A DNA stretch of 64,000 bases. Origin: Melitaea cinxia. Lineage: Eukaryota; Arthropoda; Insecta; Lepidoptera; Nymphalidae. The DNA is taken from the NCBI RefSeq assembly GCF_905220565.1, contig NC_059400.1, positions 10,810,159 through 10,874,158 of the forward strand, read 5' to 3'. This document shows positions 11,301-21,196 of this stretch, piece by piece (the stretch's first letter is position 1; each line of letters starts with the position of its first letter). The notes beneath the pieces are model-generated. The model saw nothing but the letters and a program-made list of their open reading frames with translations, searched no databases and had not been told where the DNA came from. A program made the translations under genes and the position numbers.

Positions 11301-11690
11301 AGACTTCGGTGTCTGTGCGTCTGTCCGTCCGTCTGTCTGTCACGAGGCTATATCTCAAGAATGGCGATAGCTAGACAGTTGAATTTTTTACAAATTTTTG
11401 CCGCTATAACAAAAAATACTAAAAACAAAATAAAATAAATATTTAATGGCTCCCATACGACAAACGCAATTTTTTTGCCCTTTTTTTTGCTCGATATTAA
11501 TAATGGCAACAGGTAAGTATTTGAAATATTCACAAAATACTCAGTCGTATTTTTAAGTTAATAATAAATAATAACATTAAAATTAAATTAAATTACGACA
11601 TTTTTGCATATTTTTGCTCGATATCAATAAATGGTAATAGGTAGGCACTTAAAATATTCACAAAGTACCTATGTACTTAATTGAGTGTTG
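11300..11690 (+). repeat. Repeat with TCTGTCCGTCCGTCTGTC start and two internal direct copies
   Basis: TCTGTCCGTCCGTCTGTCTG then TCACGAGGCTATATCTCA at 11318-11358 is followed by ATAGCTAGACAGTTGAA. A segment starting TTTTTGCTCGATATTAATAA at about 11484 recurs, diverged, at about 11610. This is a non-coding dispersed repeat. Confidence 0.55.
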
Positions 11691-11814
11691 TGTTGTGTTT
11701 AATATTAAATAATACATTAAGATGAAAAATATGAAATATCCACAAATTATTTTGTTTTATTTAACAATTAAATATTTTACAGAAAATTTACTTATATTAT
11801 TTAGTTTATAAACT

Positions 11815-11900
11815 GTTGCGGGAGCGGTGGAGCGCAGACGGTTCGGCGCGCGTCAGTTGCTAGGCAACGATCGTTCGGGTAGCGATAATGTCACGAAGGG
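11815..11900. promoter_or_regulatory. GC-rich patch with an RFX X-box-like palindrome
   Basis: An abrupt GC-rich patch in AT-rich DNA contains GTTGCTAGGCAAC at 11856-11868, an inverted repeat that fits the RFX X-box pattern (GTTGC..GCAAC). No promoter elements or coding exon could be tied to it, so function is unproven; it may belong to a decayed transposon. Confidence 0.3.
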
Positions 11901-12173
11901 TTACACAATATGCAATTTTGCGCACCTACTGTTGTTTACTTAGTCAGTTTATTGGTAGTAAGGAAGAAAGTATCTGATAAATTAAGTTTGGAACTATTAG
12001 TTCGGGAAAAAAGTCTTTTAATATTGTATAGTAAAAAGTTGTATTAAAATCTTTTTAGTTGTATTGTTTGTAAGTGGCTGGTTTTCACACCATGAAAAAG
12101 TGACATTTTAAAAACGAAATTAAAAAGTAAAAAACGGTTCTCACCACTTAGCCTTTTTTTTCTGTCCGCAAAA

Positions 12174-12343
12174 ATGGATAAATCCAACGAAGAAATCCGG
12201 TACATATGTACGAAGTAAAGTTTTACTTTAAAAAAAGAAATAATGAGACTCAAGACGCAAAAAAGCCGTCTATTAAGGACCTAATGCAGTGTCTGCAATA
12301 GTAGCTGGTGTAGGCCTTTTCAGTCAGGAAATTTTGATTTTAA
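12174..12343 (+). pseudogene. N-terminal part of a mariner transposase (decayed)
   Basis: The frame starts ATGGATAAATCCAACGAAGA, reading MDKSNEEIRYI, then degrades by stops and frameshifts, with recognisable pieces KKEI, GPNAVS and FQSGNFDF. This is the helix-turn-helix DNA-binding region of mariner-type transposases, where SGNFD is followed by KDA.RSG. The piece ends exactly at the TTAA target of the piggyBac element; the other part resumes at 14971. The catalytic domain is not present. No mariner inverted repeats were recognised. Confidence 0.75.
12340..12343. repeat. TTAA target-site duplication, left
   Basis: TTAA directly precedes the CCCTTTCC terminus of the piggyBac element; the twin copy is at 14971-14974. 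Confidence 0.9.
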
Positions 12344-12595
12344 CCCTTTCCCTCCTTACGGTACTTAAAAGTACCTTCACATTTTTCGTCTAATAACTTA
12401 AGTACGAAATCACTTTATGCTAACCACAACTGACGATCCCTTAGAGTACCGTTTCCGTAAGCCAATCACAGCACATTATTTGAATTACCGCGTGACATTG
12501 CCGAAAAATTTGAACAGCGAGTTACAACTGGTCGAACATTTTATCACTCTCCTGTGCGGTGTAATTGAAAAACTTTTTTAAATAGAATATCATAG

Positions 12596-12860
12596 GTAAG
12601 TGCTATTTTTTTTTACTAATTACGTTGTTTATATTACGGGCTACATTTATAAAAGCTGTTATAACGTATTAACACTTTATTTTATATGAATATTTGATAA
12701 AAACTGATGTGGACTTAAAAGTACCGTCAGGTGATTTTAGTCTAAAAATTATAAACTTGTGTAATACACATACTCGATGAAGTGGGTATTTTGTTTTATC
12801 ATAAATGAATGTTTTATTTTTATTTTATAATTGTTCTGAGCAATTTTTTTATTGTTTTAG
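12596..12860 (+). other. Predicted 5'UTR intron of the piggyBac transposase gene
   Basis: A donor ATAG|GTAAGT at 12595/12596 and an acceptor TTTTTATTGTTTTAG ending at 12860 flank 265 bp that is not needed for the transposase. Splicing would join an upstream untranslated exon to the start codon at 12869. The internal left subterminal repeat lies within this intron. Inferred from sequence only. Confidence 0.5.
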
Positions 12861-12868
12861 GCATTGAG

Positions 12869-14716
12869 ATGGATATTACAAATAATACTGCTCTAATTGA
12901 AGCCCTGTTATTAGAAGAGATTCCGGACTGTGACGAAGAGTCTGATGCAGGTGTGTCCGATGATGAAGTGGAAAATATTCAGCTACCTTCACCAAGAGGC
13001 TTCGATGAGGTTTTTGGAAGAGCTCTAGAAAATATTTTAGCCGAAGATCCGCCATCGTCGCCAAAAGAAGATGAAATGGAGTGCCCTATAAATCAGGTAC
13101 CAACATCTCCAATAGCTGGATCTAGTGTTCAGACTGATCTATCGTCTGCAAATACGTCTTCACACAAAACTAATCAGCGATTACCCGAACCAAATCGTAA
13201 ATGGAAAAAGAGGGACCTAGACACAATTTTACAGGAATACGTTCAAGATACTGGAGTAGTAGAAGACTGTTTTGCTCACTGTAGCACCCCCACTGATATA
13301 TTTTTAGTATTGATTGGAGATATTGTTGATAATATTGTGTACCAAAGTAACCTTTATGCTACTCAGAGAGGCAAAGTATTGAACTTAAAAAAGGAGGAAC
13401 TTCTAATATTTATAGGTATGAATTTTTTTATGAGTTACAATACTCGTCCGGCGTGGAGAGACCATTACTCTTCGGCACCTGATCTCAACAATGCACTTAT
13501 TTGCAAAACAATGCCAAGAGACAGATTTGCTATTATTTTATCTCATCTGCATTGCAATGATAACTTCCAAATGCCTAAAGATTGCAAAGATAAGTTATAT
13601 AAAATTAGACCGATGATTGATGCACTCAATAAAAAATTTCAAGAGGTTTATCATGGTACACGCGAACTGAGTATAGATGAGTCTATGATTAAATTTAAAG
13701 GTAGGTCTGTCTTGAAACAATATCTACCTATGAAGCCAATAAAAAGGGGATACAAGTTGTGGTGTCTTGCTGACCAGAGAGGCTATACGAAGAAGTTTCA
13801 AATTTACCAAGGAAAAGACGAAGAACTGAACTCAAAATTTACCGGCTATGGCTTGGGAGAGAAAGTAGTTTTGGAGTTGACGGAACAAGATTGGGGTAAA
13901 GGGAAGATAGTTTACTTTGATAATTTTTTCTCGTCTGTTGCTTTGCTTGAGAAACTGAAAACTGAAAACACCTACGCATGTGGAACTATCCGAAGTAATA
14001 GAAAAGGACTGGCTGGAAATATGCTTGATGATTCTCAAATGAAAAGGGGCGACAGTGATCATCGATTTTCAAATTTAGACATTGGATATTGGAAATGGAA
14101 GGATAACAAAGTGGTTCATTTAGTATCTAATTTTCATGGGAATGAAATAGCTACTGTGTCACGTAAAGAAAAAGATGGATCTAAGTCTGCCATTACATGC
14201 CCTGTAGCTGTCAAAGATTACAATAGCTATATGGGTGGCGTAGATACAGCTGATCGTTTGAGAGCCCTTTACTGTATAGATCGCAAATCTCCGAAATGGT
14301 GGCACAGGTTGTTTTGGGGTCTTCTGGATATCGCATTTGTCAATTCATACGTCATTCATGGACTTATATGGAATATTATGGAACAGACTACCGTAAAAGA
14401 TTTTCGACGCTCTGTTACTCAAGGCTTGATGACAATGAAAGATGTTAGTCAGAAAAGAAAGACTTCTACTGATAATACTTCGACAAGTGGCCCTTCCAAA
14501 AGACGCAAATCTGACTACTCCACTATAAAAGACGTTCGCTTGGGTAATAGAGGCATTCATTGGCCTACGTTTGTAGAAAATAGGGGAAGGTGTGAGGTTT
14601 GTAGTTTGAAAAAGATTCAGTCGAAACCGCATAGTAAATGTTCTCATTGCAATGTGTTTTTATGTGTAAATGAAAAGAAAAATTGTTTTGCTGAATATCA
14701 CGAGGTTAATTTGTAA
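12869..14716 (+). CDS. piggyBac-like transposase, 615 aa
   Basis: DDE-type cut-and-paste transposase acting in the nucleus on the ends of its own element. The start MDITNNTALIEALL at 12869 is chosen because the upstream in-frame codons fall in a predicted intron and lack family resemblance. An acidic N-terminal region (about 1-85) precedes the core. Catalytic aspartates are D270 in LSIDESMIKFKG, D351 in KIVYFDNFFSS and D459 in MGGVDTADRLR; in the Trichoplusia ni enzyme these are D268, D346 and D447, so spacing matches. D462 corresponds to the additional conserved Asp. After a basic linker (KRKTS, KRRKSD; likely nuclear localisation), a C-terminal cysteine-rich domain (CEVC..CSHCNVFLC..C) binds DNA in this family. 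No stop, frameshift or missing key residue was seen. Confidence 0.93.
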   Translation: MDITNNTALIEALLLEEIPDCDEESDAGVSDDEVENIQLPSPRGFDEVFGRALENILAEDPPSSPKEDEMECPINQVPTSPIAGSSVQTDLSSANTSSHKTNQRLPEPNRKWKKRDLDTILQEYVQDTGVVEDCFAHCSTPTDIFLVLIGDIVDNIVYQSNLYATQRGKVLNLKKEELLIFIGMNFFMSYNTRPAWRDHYSSAPDLNNALICKTMPRDRFAIILSHLHCNDNFQMPKDCKDKLYKIRPMIDALNKKFQEVYHGTRELSIDESMIKFKGRSVLKQYLPMKPIKRGYKLWCLADQRGYTKKFQIYQGKDEELNSKFTGYGLGEKVVLELTEQDWGKGKIVYFDNFFSSVALLEKLKTENTYACGTIRSNRKGLAGNMLDDSQMKRGDSDHRFSNLDIGYWKWKDNKVVHLVSNFHGNEIATVSRKEKDGSKSAITCPVAVKDYNSYMGGVDTADRLRALYCIDRKSPKWWHRLFWGLLDIAFVNSYVIHGLIWNIMEQTTVKDFRRSVTQGLMTMKDVSQKRKTSTDNTSTSGPSKRRKSDYSTIKDVRLGNRGIHWPTFVENRGRCEVCSLKKIQSKPHSKCSHCNVFLCVNEKKNCFAEYHEVNL

Positions 14717-14970
14717 TTAAAAACGTATCTTTTTAATTATTACTAAGTCAATATTGGATCTCATTATTTTTGTAGTTTCTATCAAAGTTCCTAAAATTGT
14801 AATAACATAAAGTTCCTGACGGTACTTTTAAGTCTAGGTCTTAGAAATAGTACTTCTAGGTATAATAAAAATCTAAAAATAATTTAAGCGTTTCCTTTTA
14901 CCTACCTTATTATGATAATGAAGTTAAAAAGCGGAAATTCGTTAAAAATCACTACCCCGGGTGGAAAGGG
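14717..14970. other. piggyBac 3' region with right subterminal repeat
   Basis: CCTGACGGTACTTTTAAGTC at about 14816-14835 is the inverse of the left subterminal repeat. The right end reads CACTACCCCGGGTGGAAAGG followed by G and TTAA. Confidence 0.8.
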
Positions 14971-15120
14971 TTAAAGATGCAAGTCGCTCTGATCTACCAC
15001 TTACGGATAAACATAACGGCATTTTTGATAAAATGGAGCTAGATCAACATTTGAATAGGTACGATATAGCTGAATATCTGATAATTGACAGTTTTGACCC
15101 ATTTCAAATAAATTTTTAGA
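14971..15120 (+). pseudogene. Continuation of the mariner transposase after the piggyBac insertion
   Basis: Starting in the TTAA, the frame reads KDASRSDLPLTDK, then MELDQHLNRYDIAEYLIID, and stops at about 15118. This is the second helix-turn-helix region of mariner transposases (KDAPRSGRP-like, then R.DIAE). With piggyBac and one TTAA left out, it is in frame with SGNFDF at 12343. The DDD catalytic domain is absent; LINE-derived sequence follows. Confidence 0.75.
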
Positions 15121-15149
15121 AGATTTTCAATTTCAAGTTGAAGATATAT

Positions 15150-15810
15150 TTTAGAAGCTTTAAATAAAAACACACAGTCTGACGCTATCTATACCAACTT
15201 CAGTAAAACTTTCGACAGAATTTCAAATTCCATTCGAATATATAAGCTTTCAGCGTATGGTTATCAATGGTATACTATTTGAGTGTCTCAAATCATACTT
15301 AAACGGACGTGAATTCTATTTCGTTGTTAATGCACGATATTGCATAGCCTCTGGCGTACCTCAAGGCTCACATCTGGCTACGATATTGTTTAACCTATTT
15401 GTTATTGACCGTCCGAACTGCTGCCGTTTTTCTGAATATTTTTTGTATTCTGACAATCTAAAGATTACTCGGATAATCACAAAGGATTTAAAAACGACAC
15501 TTCTAAAATAATACAGTACAATCTATAATATAGTACAATCTATAATATAGTACAAGTAATATAGTACAAGTCTAGTGCGAAGTGGATTGTATATTAGTAC
15601 TGCTGTGTATAATGGAGATCTCATTACGCGACACATATGTATATTACACCTGAAAAGAGTACAAAAACGTTTCTTGTGGTCTCTTGTGCAAGGAAAAGCA
15701 AAGCAGTTGCCCTCCTACAAAACTCATTGAAAATTATTGTTATAATTTTGTGTTTCAATATATAAATTGACATCTAAATTTGGTACACCAATATAGGAAA
15801 GGTATATTTT
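15150..15810 (+). pseudogene. Decayed LINE reverse-transcriptase fragment
   Basis: QSDAIYTNFSKTFDRIS (motif A), a frameshift near 15257, then SGVPQGSHLATILFNLFVID (motif B) and a motif C reading YSDN where FADD is expected, so the catalytic Asp pair is broken. A further piece, LKRVQKRFLWSL, near 15645-15680 corresponds to the region beyond the RT. It is related to, but diverged from, the RT at 132-1679. Short duplications (ATAGTACAATCTATA, ATAGTACAAG) occur at 15515-15570. Confidence 0.75.
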
Positions 15811-18800
15811 TAATACTATTTTAATAAGCAAGTCCTTAAATTATTTAAAAAATGTGAAATAGAATATAATAATAGAGTACACCATTCCTGGGCTTAAAGG
15901 CTAAACAGAGCAGTGTATAATAGAAAAAATAACACACAGATACTATGTGTAATGTTTTTGCTATAAACTGCCTAGTATATAAATGATCTAGGTCGTATGT
16001 AGACTTGCATCTATGTATTTTTATCGCAAGAACGATATGAAGTTTGACAATTGCAGAACGATGCACTATGTTTAATTATGCATATATTGAATCCATAACA
16101 GATCTTTATTCCCGTCTTTGCCGACTTACATTGCGTCATTCGTGGATCGTAATAATTTTAATAGTTTCAGTATTGAGCTCCTTGTGTATTATTAGATTGC
16201 GATCCAAGTACAAGTACATAAATTCATTACGTTAGCTCGTATTATGTTATACTAGACGTCTTCCACGGTTTTGATCTCGTTAGTTTCTATAGCCGTCTAT
16301 TTTTTAATGAAAGTGCTACTCCATTCCTGTGAGTAAAAACCTGCTATTACACCTGATATGACATGTTACTACTACATACTTAAGTTTTCAAATAGCTGAT
16401 TATGATTACAATATACTGTTGTTATCGTTTGTTGTACCTATTGTTGTTTTTACACTAAAATTAGAACTTTTCATTTTTTAACGACGCCTAGAAGCCATTA
16501 ATAAGTTAATGTTACCGGTTAAAAAAGGAACAGTCAAAACCATGTACTCTATGCAGACGAAGCCGCAGATTTAAGAATGTTTGTCGAGTACAAAAAAGGT
16601 TTATTTTTTTAATATTGTAATAATATCGCTCTAGGTAGTCGATTGTTATCGTAGAAGTCTATCAGCCACAACTTTAACAGTAATTTATTTATTGCGAAGT
16701 AATATACTTATTGAAATTCTCTTTGAAAGTACTTAGATGAGAAGACGTTTTATGGATGGAATGTTTTTATGTATTTTGATAATCGAGTTATCTTTCAATT
16801 CTTTTAGATACGATATTATATGGGAACTTCCGATAGTATAATGTAAAATGGGATTTATTTGTAAACTGAGCAACTTAAAGTTTATGTTTGTCTCGGCAAA
16901 CATCTGGTTAGTTATTTTCATAGGCTAGTATTTTTTAATTATCATTGGGTAAACTTAAAAAGCATACAAAGCATTACGGAAAAAAGAAGATTAATTCTAT
17001 TAAAGGTCATTAAGTCAGTTTAAGGTAAGAATCGAGGAACTATGCGTTAAAATTGGTGACAAAATGTACATTAGTTTTTAGGTGTATTATTTTTTATTAG
17101 AAAACTAGCTGGGGCCTAGTTTATTTAATACGAATTAGAGTCGGTAACATTATTTTTGAACCATTGGTTATTGCAGTGAATTGTAACATGTATAACTATT
17201 TCGCGGAACTGTTCTCGTCTTTTTAATAATATAAATTGTTTTATTGTATGATGATACCGGCAATATCAATAGATACTAATTAGGAGCCTGTTTAAGTAAT
17301 TAAAGTTTTTTTAACTATCCCTTTTTTCACTATCCCCCAAAAAAAGGCAGGCTATTGAAAGAGTATAAACATACGCTACATTCCATAGGATTTGTCAGTA
17401 GCCTTATAAGGAACGAAATTGAATCAATGGAACGCATCTATCTTGTTGCAAGTTGTATAAAGAAAACACAGTACAGTAAATTTAAATAAAATATTATGGT
17501 CACAAGAAATTATTAAACTTTTTAACACAGTTATTCAATCTGTTAGGAGTAAACGGGGCTCTCTCTGACCCTATTGCGGAGGCTCCAAGGGTAGTCAGCA
17601 GTTATTAATGGAACTCAAACTGAATTGGATTTACATGAGAGAAGTTTATGTTGGAATATTGTGGGTTTAGTTGACAATACGTTTAGCATAGTTCACGGTT
17701 ATGGAACATAGTAACTCGGAATAATTTAATGTAAGTTTAAACTGACGTAAAAATGTTTTTAAGTTACGATAGTAGGAGATTCGAAGTAGAGACGAACTTC
17801 ACCCATCTGCTTAATGGATGAAAATTATTTTATATTTATCTTAGTATATTAGATGGCCGAGCTATATTTAATTCAAAATTTAAAAAAATTAAAAAAAATA
17901 TTGAAAAAATGCACCTCAGGGTAAAAAATTTTTTAACACCTACCGGTATAAAGTTTGTGGTATAATGATACTAATTTCTCCCGGATGTTTAATAAATAAA
18001 TCTTACATCAACAATAATAATACAAAATGAGCGCTGTTGGATTGAGAATCCGATAATATAGAGTGGTCTGCTAAAAATTTGGTTTAAAGAGCGGTTAGCG
18101 AATATAGTATAGCCTGGCCAGGAATTTTCGATTAGAGAATTATTTAATTTTATCTATTAGGCAGATGGTTGAAGATCATGTCTAAGTCGGTTAGATGACG
18201 ACAACTCAGTTAAATTCTAATAGTTAATTGGAATACAAGTTGTTAAACATTTTCCTTGAAGTCCAACTGACTCTACGATGTAAAAAATATCCTGAACTAA
18301 AGCATTATTTACTACTAAAAATTTTATGAATTATGTACATTATCTATTGAGTCTTTCATTTCAACTCGATAAGCATGGTATGTTATTAGAATGTCAGAAA
18401 AATCACGCTTCTTTACTCGCTTTTATTGTTCATTGTTATGTTATTATGGATCATGGTCAAAGATTAAACAGCCCACAATATTCTTCGTTATCAAAACCGA
18501 ATTAATCGTGTTCAGACAAACAAATTCTTTAACTTTGATTTGACAATGTATAATTACTTAAATCTTATAATAAATGCAGATTTCATCAAATTCTGTATAA
18601 AACTACACATAATGTAGGTACGTCATACATGTACGACAATTTAGGTCAGGCGAAGTTCTTGGAAATGTAAAGTCATTACGTAACTTAATCTTCCAAATTA
18701 TTCAACATCCACAAAATAGAATTCGTCGTTTCATATTTGTTACAAACTATTAACTCATAATTAGTTTATAGGTTGACAAATGAGATGTTAGTTAATATCT

Positions 18801-19356
18801 TTCAAGGAGAAATAAGAGTAGCTTGTTACGGGTTATTAGGTATGAAGCGTGTTGAATCTCTCTCCTAATATCTCATTTGTATCATACTTAGAATCTTTTT
18901 TCTTATCAGACAAGATAAACAGTTTAATAAACTTTAAACTAAAAGTCTCACCTTGTCGTTAATATTAATAGATATTATTAATGAAAATAACGCGTTAATA
19001 TATTGAAATAACGTGTCGCTAACAATTCCAGCATAATAGAAATATGTTCAATGTAAATTTCTCGGGAGAAATTATAATACATGTAATATCCGTCAATCCG
19101 TAATATATATTTTTTTCTTCAGATGAGAAAAGGTTTTTGTTCAGTAATGGGACATTTTAATAAGTGATAATATAGAATTTTTACCATATTTACCAAGTAA
19201 ATATTTTCATTATTTAGTTAGTTATATAAGCTAAAGTAAAAGTCACTTCTAGCTTTAATAATAATAATAATAGAATCGCTTATATATTAATATATTAGTT
19301 CGCTTAAACCGAATATAAAAATCATCATATCAAAAATTTCGATCCAGCGGGTATAT
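15811..19356. other. Anonymous AT-rich DNA
   Basis: About 3.5 kb without a convincing gene, RNA or identifiable repeat on either strand. Short open frames here are compatible with chance. It may be intron or intergenic DNA. Confidence 0.5.
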
Positions 19357-19429
19357 CGTTCCATAGCTTAATTGGCTAGAGCGTCGACACGGTTAGTCGG
19401 AGACGCGGGTTCGAATCCCGCTGGAGTGG
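19357..19429 (+). tRNA. tRNA-like cloverleaf, anticodon GGT by position (possible pseudogene)
   Basis: Seventy-three bases fold as a tRNA: acceptor CGTTCCA/TGGAGTG, D-arm GCTT/GAGC, anticodon stem TCGAC/GTCGG, variable loop AGAC, T-arm GCGGG-TTCGAAT-CCCGC. A box TAGCTTAATTGG and B box GGTTCGAATCC are good, and TTTTTT follows within a few bases as a pol III terminator. The anticodon loop ACGGTTA gives GGT (Thr), which eukaryotes do not normally use, and position 33 is C rather than the invariant T. It is therefore probably a tRNA pseudogene or SINE-related copy rather than a working tRNA. Confidence 0.6.
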
Positions 19430-20880
19430 TCAATTTTTTATATGGTATTCAAAAATGTGCATTATTATTATTATTCAAAAATGTTTAATAATAATAATAG
19501 ATTTTCAGACAAAAGTTCATACAATCAAATAGCCGTATACAAAAATAATTAAGGAAGAAACAGAGAGAAACAAAATTAAACATAGGAAAACAATAAAACA
19601 TAGGATATTTATATCAAAATACATATATATAATATTCATAACCGATTAAATAATATATAGCACAATTTTTAGCTCCGGCAGAGTCGAATTTTTATTTTTG
19701 AGTACTTGTTAGTACTATTTGAATTTACTATTTTTTCGTTCGGCATGTAAATCGCGTACTATTGGCAAACAATTTGGAAATAGTTTTACCCACGTTCACG
19801 AGTGTTTTTGAATTTTCTAGTTTTCGTATGTTTATTAATTTTATGTACTATATTAGTTGTAAATTTATTGTTCTTCTTTTCATACTTTAGGTAATATTAT
19901 AAATAACATTTTACGGAAACAGCGTGAAGAGTGTTGGAAAGGCACAGGGATGATTATTTAAGCGTGCGATGTATTATGCGGTATTTAGTGATCCTAGCGA
20001 CCTAGGGTGTTGCGTCGTCCGTCGTACTGTAAATAATTGCACTTATAGGTATATTTATTAAACATCTACTACATTTGTTACTGCACTGACTCTGAATAAG
20101 AATCGAGCACAGAGTACGCAATTTAAATATGGAAAGTTACTTAGTATGATGGTTGTTTTAAAATTTAATCTATAAATACTTGACTTAAAGCTACGTAATT
20201 TTAGAATCCTAAAAAAGTGGTTTTATCTTATCTTGGTCCTTAAGTATCTCGAGGCTTATGATACTGTTACTTATTTTTGTTTCAATGTTAGTGGAAGCTA
20301 AGTAGTAAATAGCAATGATACAAATTCCGAGGTAGCTAAGAGAACAAAAGCTGGCATTTAAATTAAACCTAACGAAGAGTACACCGCTATTCATGAAATT
20401 TGCACCACTAAGTTCCGCCGTTTCGTTGAGTTCCGTTTAAAAAATTGTAGCAAGTACCTTTATTTCATAAAGGCCCTACTTATTTAATTAATAACGTTGA
20501 AATAAAGGAATTACTTCTTCTAAATATATTTAAAAGATATAAACGATTCGATTATATTTTTAAACTAGATGAGTTACGGGATTTTATCATGTATAAATTT
20601 CTTTATGATTATCGAAATTTTTAATAAAAGAAAAAATGTTTTATAATGACGCCATGAAAGCTAAGTGTTTTTCCAATTATGACATTAACAATTTAAAAAA
20701 AAAGAAACAAACTTTACAGCTTTAATTATATAAATCTATATTATGTATGTTTTTGTACTACATTAGCAGTTGGTAACTATATTTTTTCACTAATTTTTTG
20801 ATTTACCATAGATGACTTAGTGCTCGATCACGGTTTTACGGTGACTCGTAGTTAGGTGTATCATTTCAAAAAGGGACATT
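19430..20880. other. Anonymous AT-rich DNA
   Basis: ATT/TAA microsatellite runs near 19465-19500; nothing else recognised. Confidence 0.5.
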
Positions 20881-20904
20881 TACAAAATTATATTATTATG
20901 GCGA

Positions 20905-20941
20905 TTCACCCTGAGACATCGAGATGTCGACGAAAGGTGAA
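20905..20941. repeat. Short inverted repeat (TTCACC..GACATC/GATGTC..GGTGAA)
   Basis: GACATC-GA-GATGTC at 20915-20928 is enclosed by TTCACC and GGTGAA, giving a two-step hairpin. Function unknown. Confidence 0.5.
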
Positions 20942-21044
20942 AGCAGTAATGTGTCCCTGTATTCTATAACGAAACGCGCAATTCGACAAATCGTGTCTTA
21001 TAATGAATTCGAGTCAAAATCTATAATAATATAATTATTTTCAG

Positions 21045-21196
21045 CTATTAACATTTTTATTGGTTTGGTTGGTGAAACTGATTCTGATCTCACCAATATG
21101 GTAACTGTTGAATGTGTTCAATGTTTGGAAGCTTATAATATGCTCGATGAAGTGGAGGCTGGCCTAATGAAATACCTGTCTGCGCATAACAATTGA
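21045..21196 (+). CDS. Possible terminal exon, unidentified
   Basis: After an acceptor-like ATAATTATTTTCAG ending at 21044, an open frame begins at 21047 and ends at TGA (21194-21196); read from there it gives INIFIGLVGETDSDLTN and then LEAYNMLDEVEAGLMKYLSA. The mix of acidic and hydrophobic residues looks protein-like rather than random for this AT-rich DNA. I do not recognise the family and found no upstream exon. It could be the last exon of a host gene or a piece of a decayed transposon. Confidence 0.25.

Larger units (their letters stand above)
12344..14970 (+). mobile_element. Complete piggyBac-like DNA transposon (2627 bp)
   Basis: The ends are CCCTTTCCCTCC and, inverted, CCCTTTCCACCC; both flanks carry TTAA. 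It holds one transposase gene with all three catalytic aspartates and no disruption. Inside the ends are subterminal inverted repeats: GACTTAAAAGTACCGTCAGG at 12713-12732 and its near-exact complement at 14816-14835, plus a palindromic GGTACTTAAAAGTACC at 12359-12374. The transposase moves the element by precise cut-and-paste at TTAA. Intact ORF and clean junctions suggest a recent insertion and possible activity. Confidence 0.93.

Noticed and set aside
15845..16235. Two overlapping frames of 63-73 codons
   Set aside because: Chance-length frames in AT-rich DNA without motif, start context or splice support.
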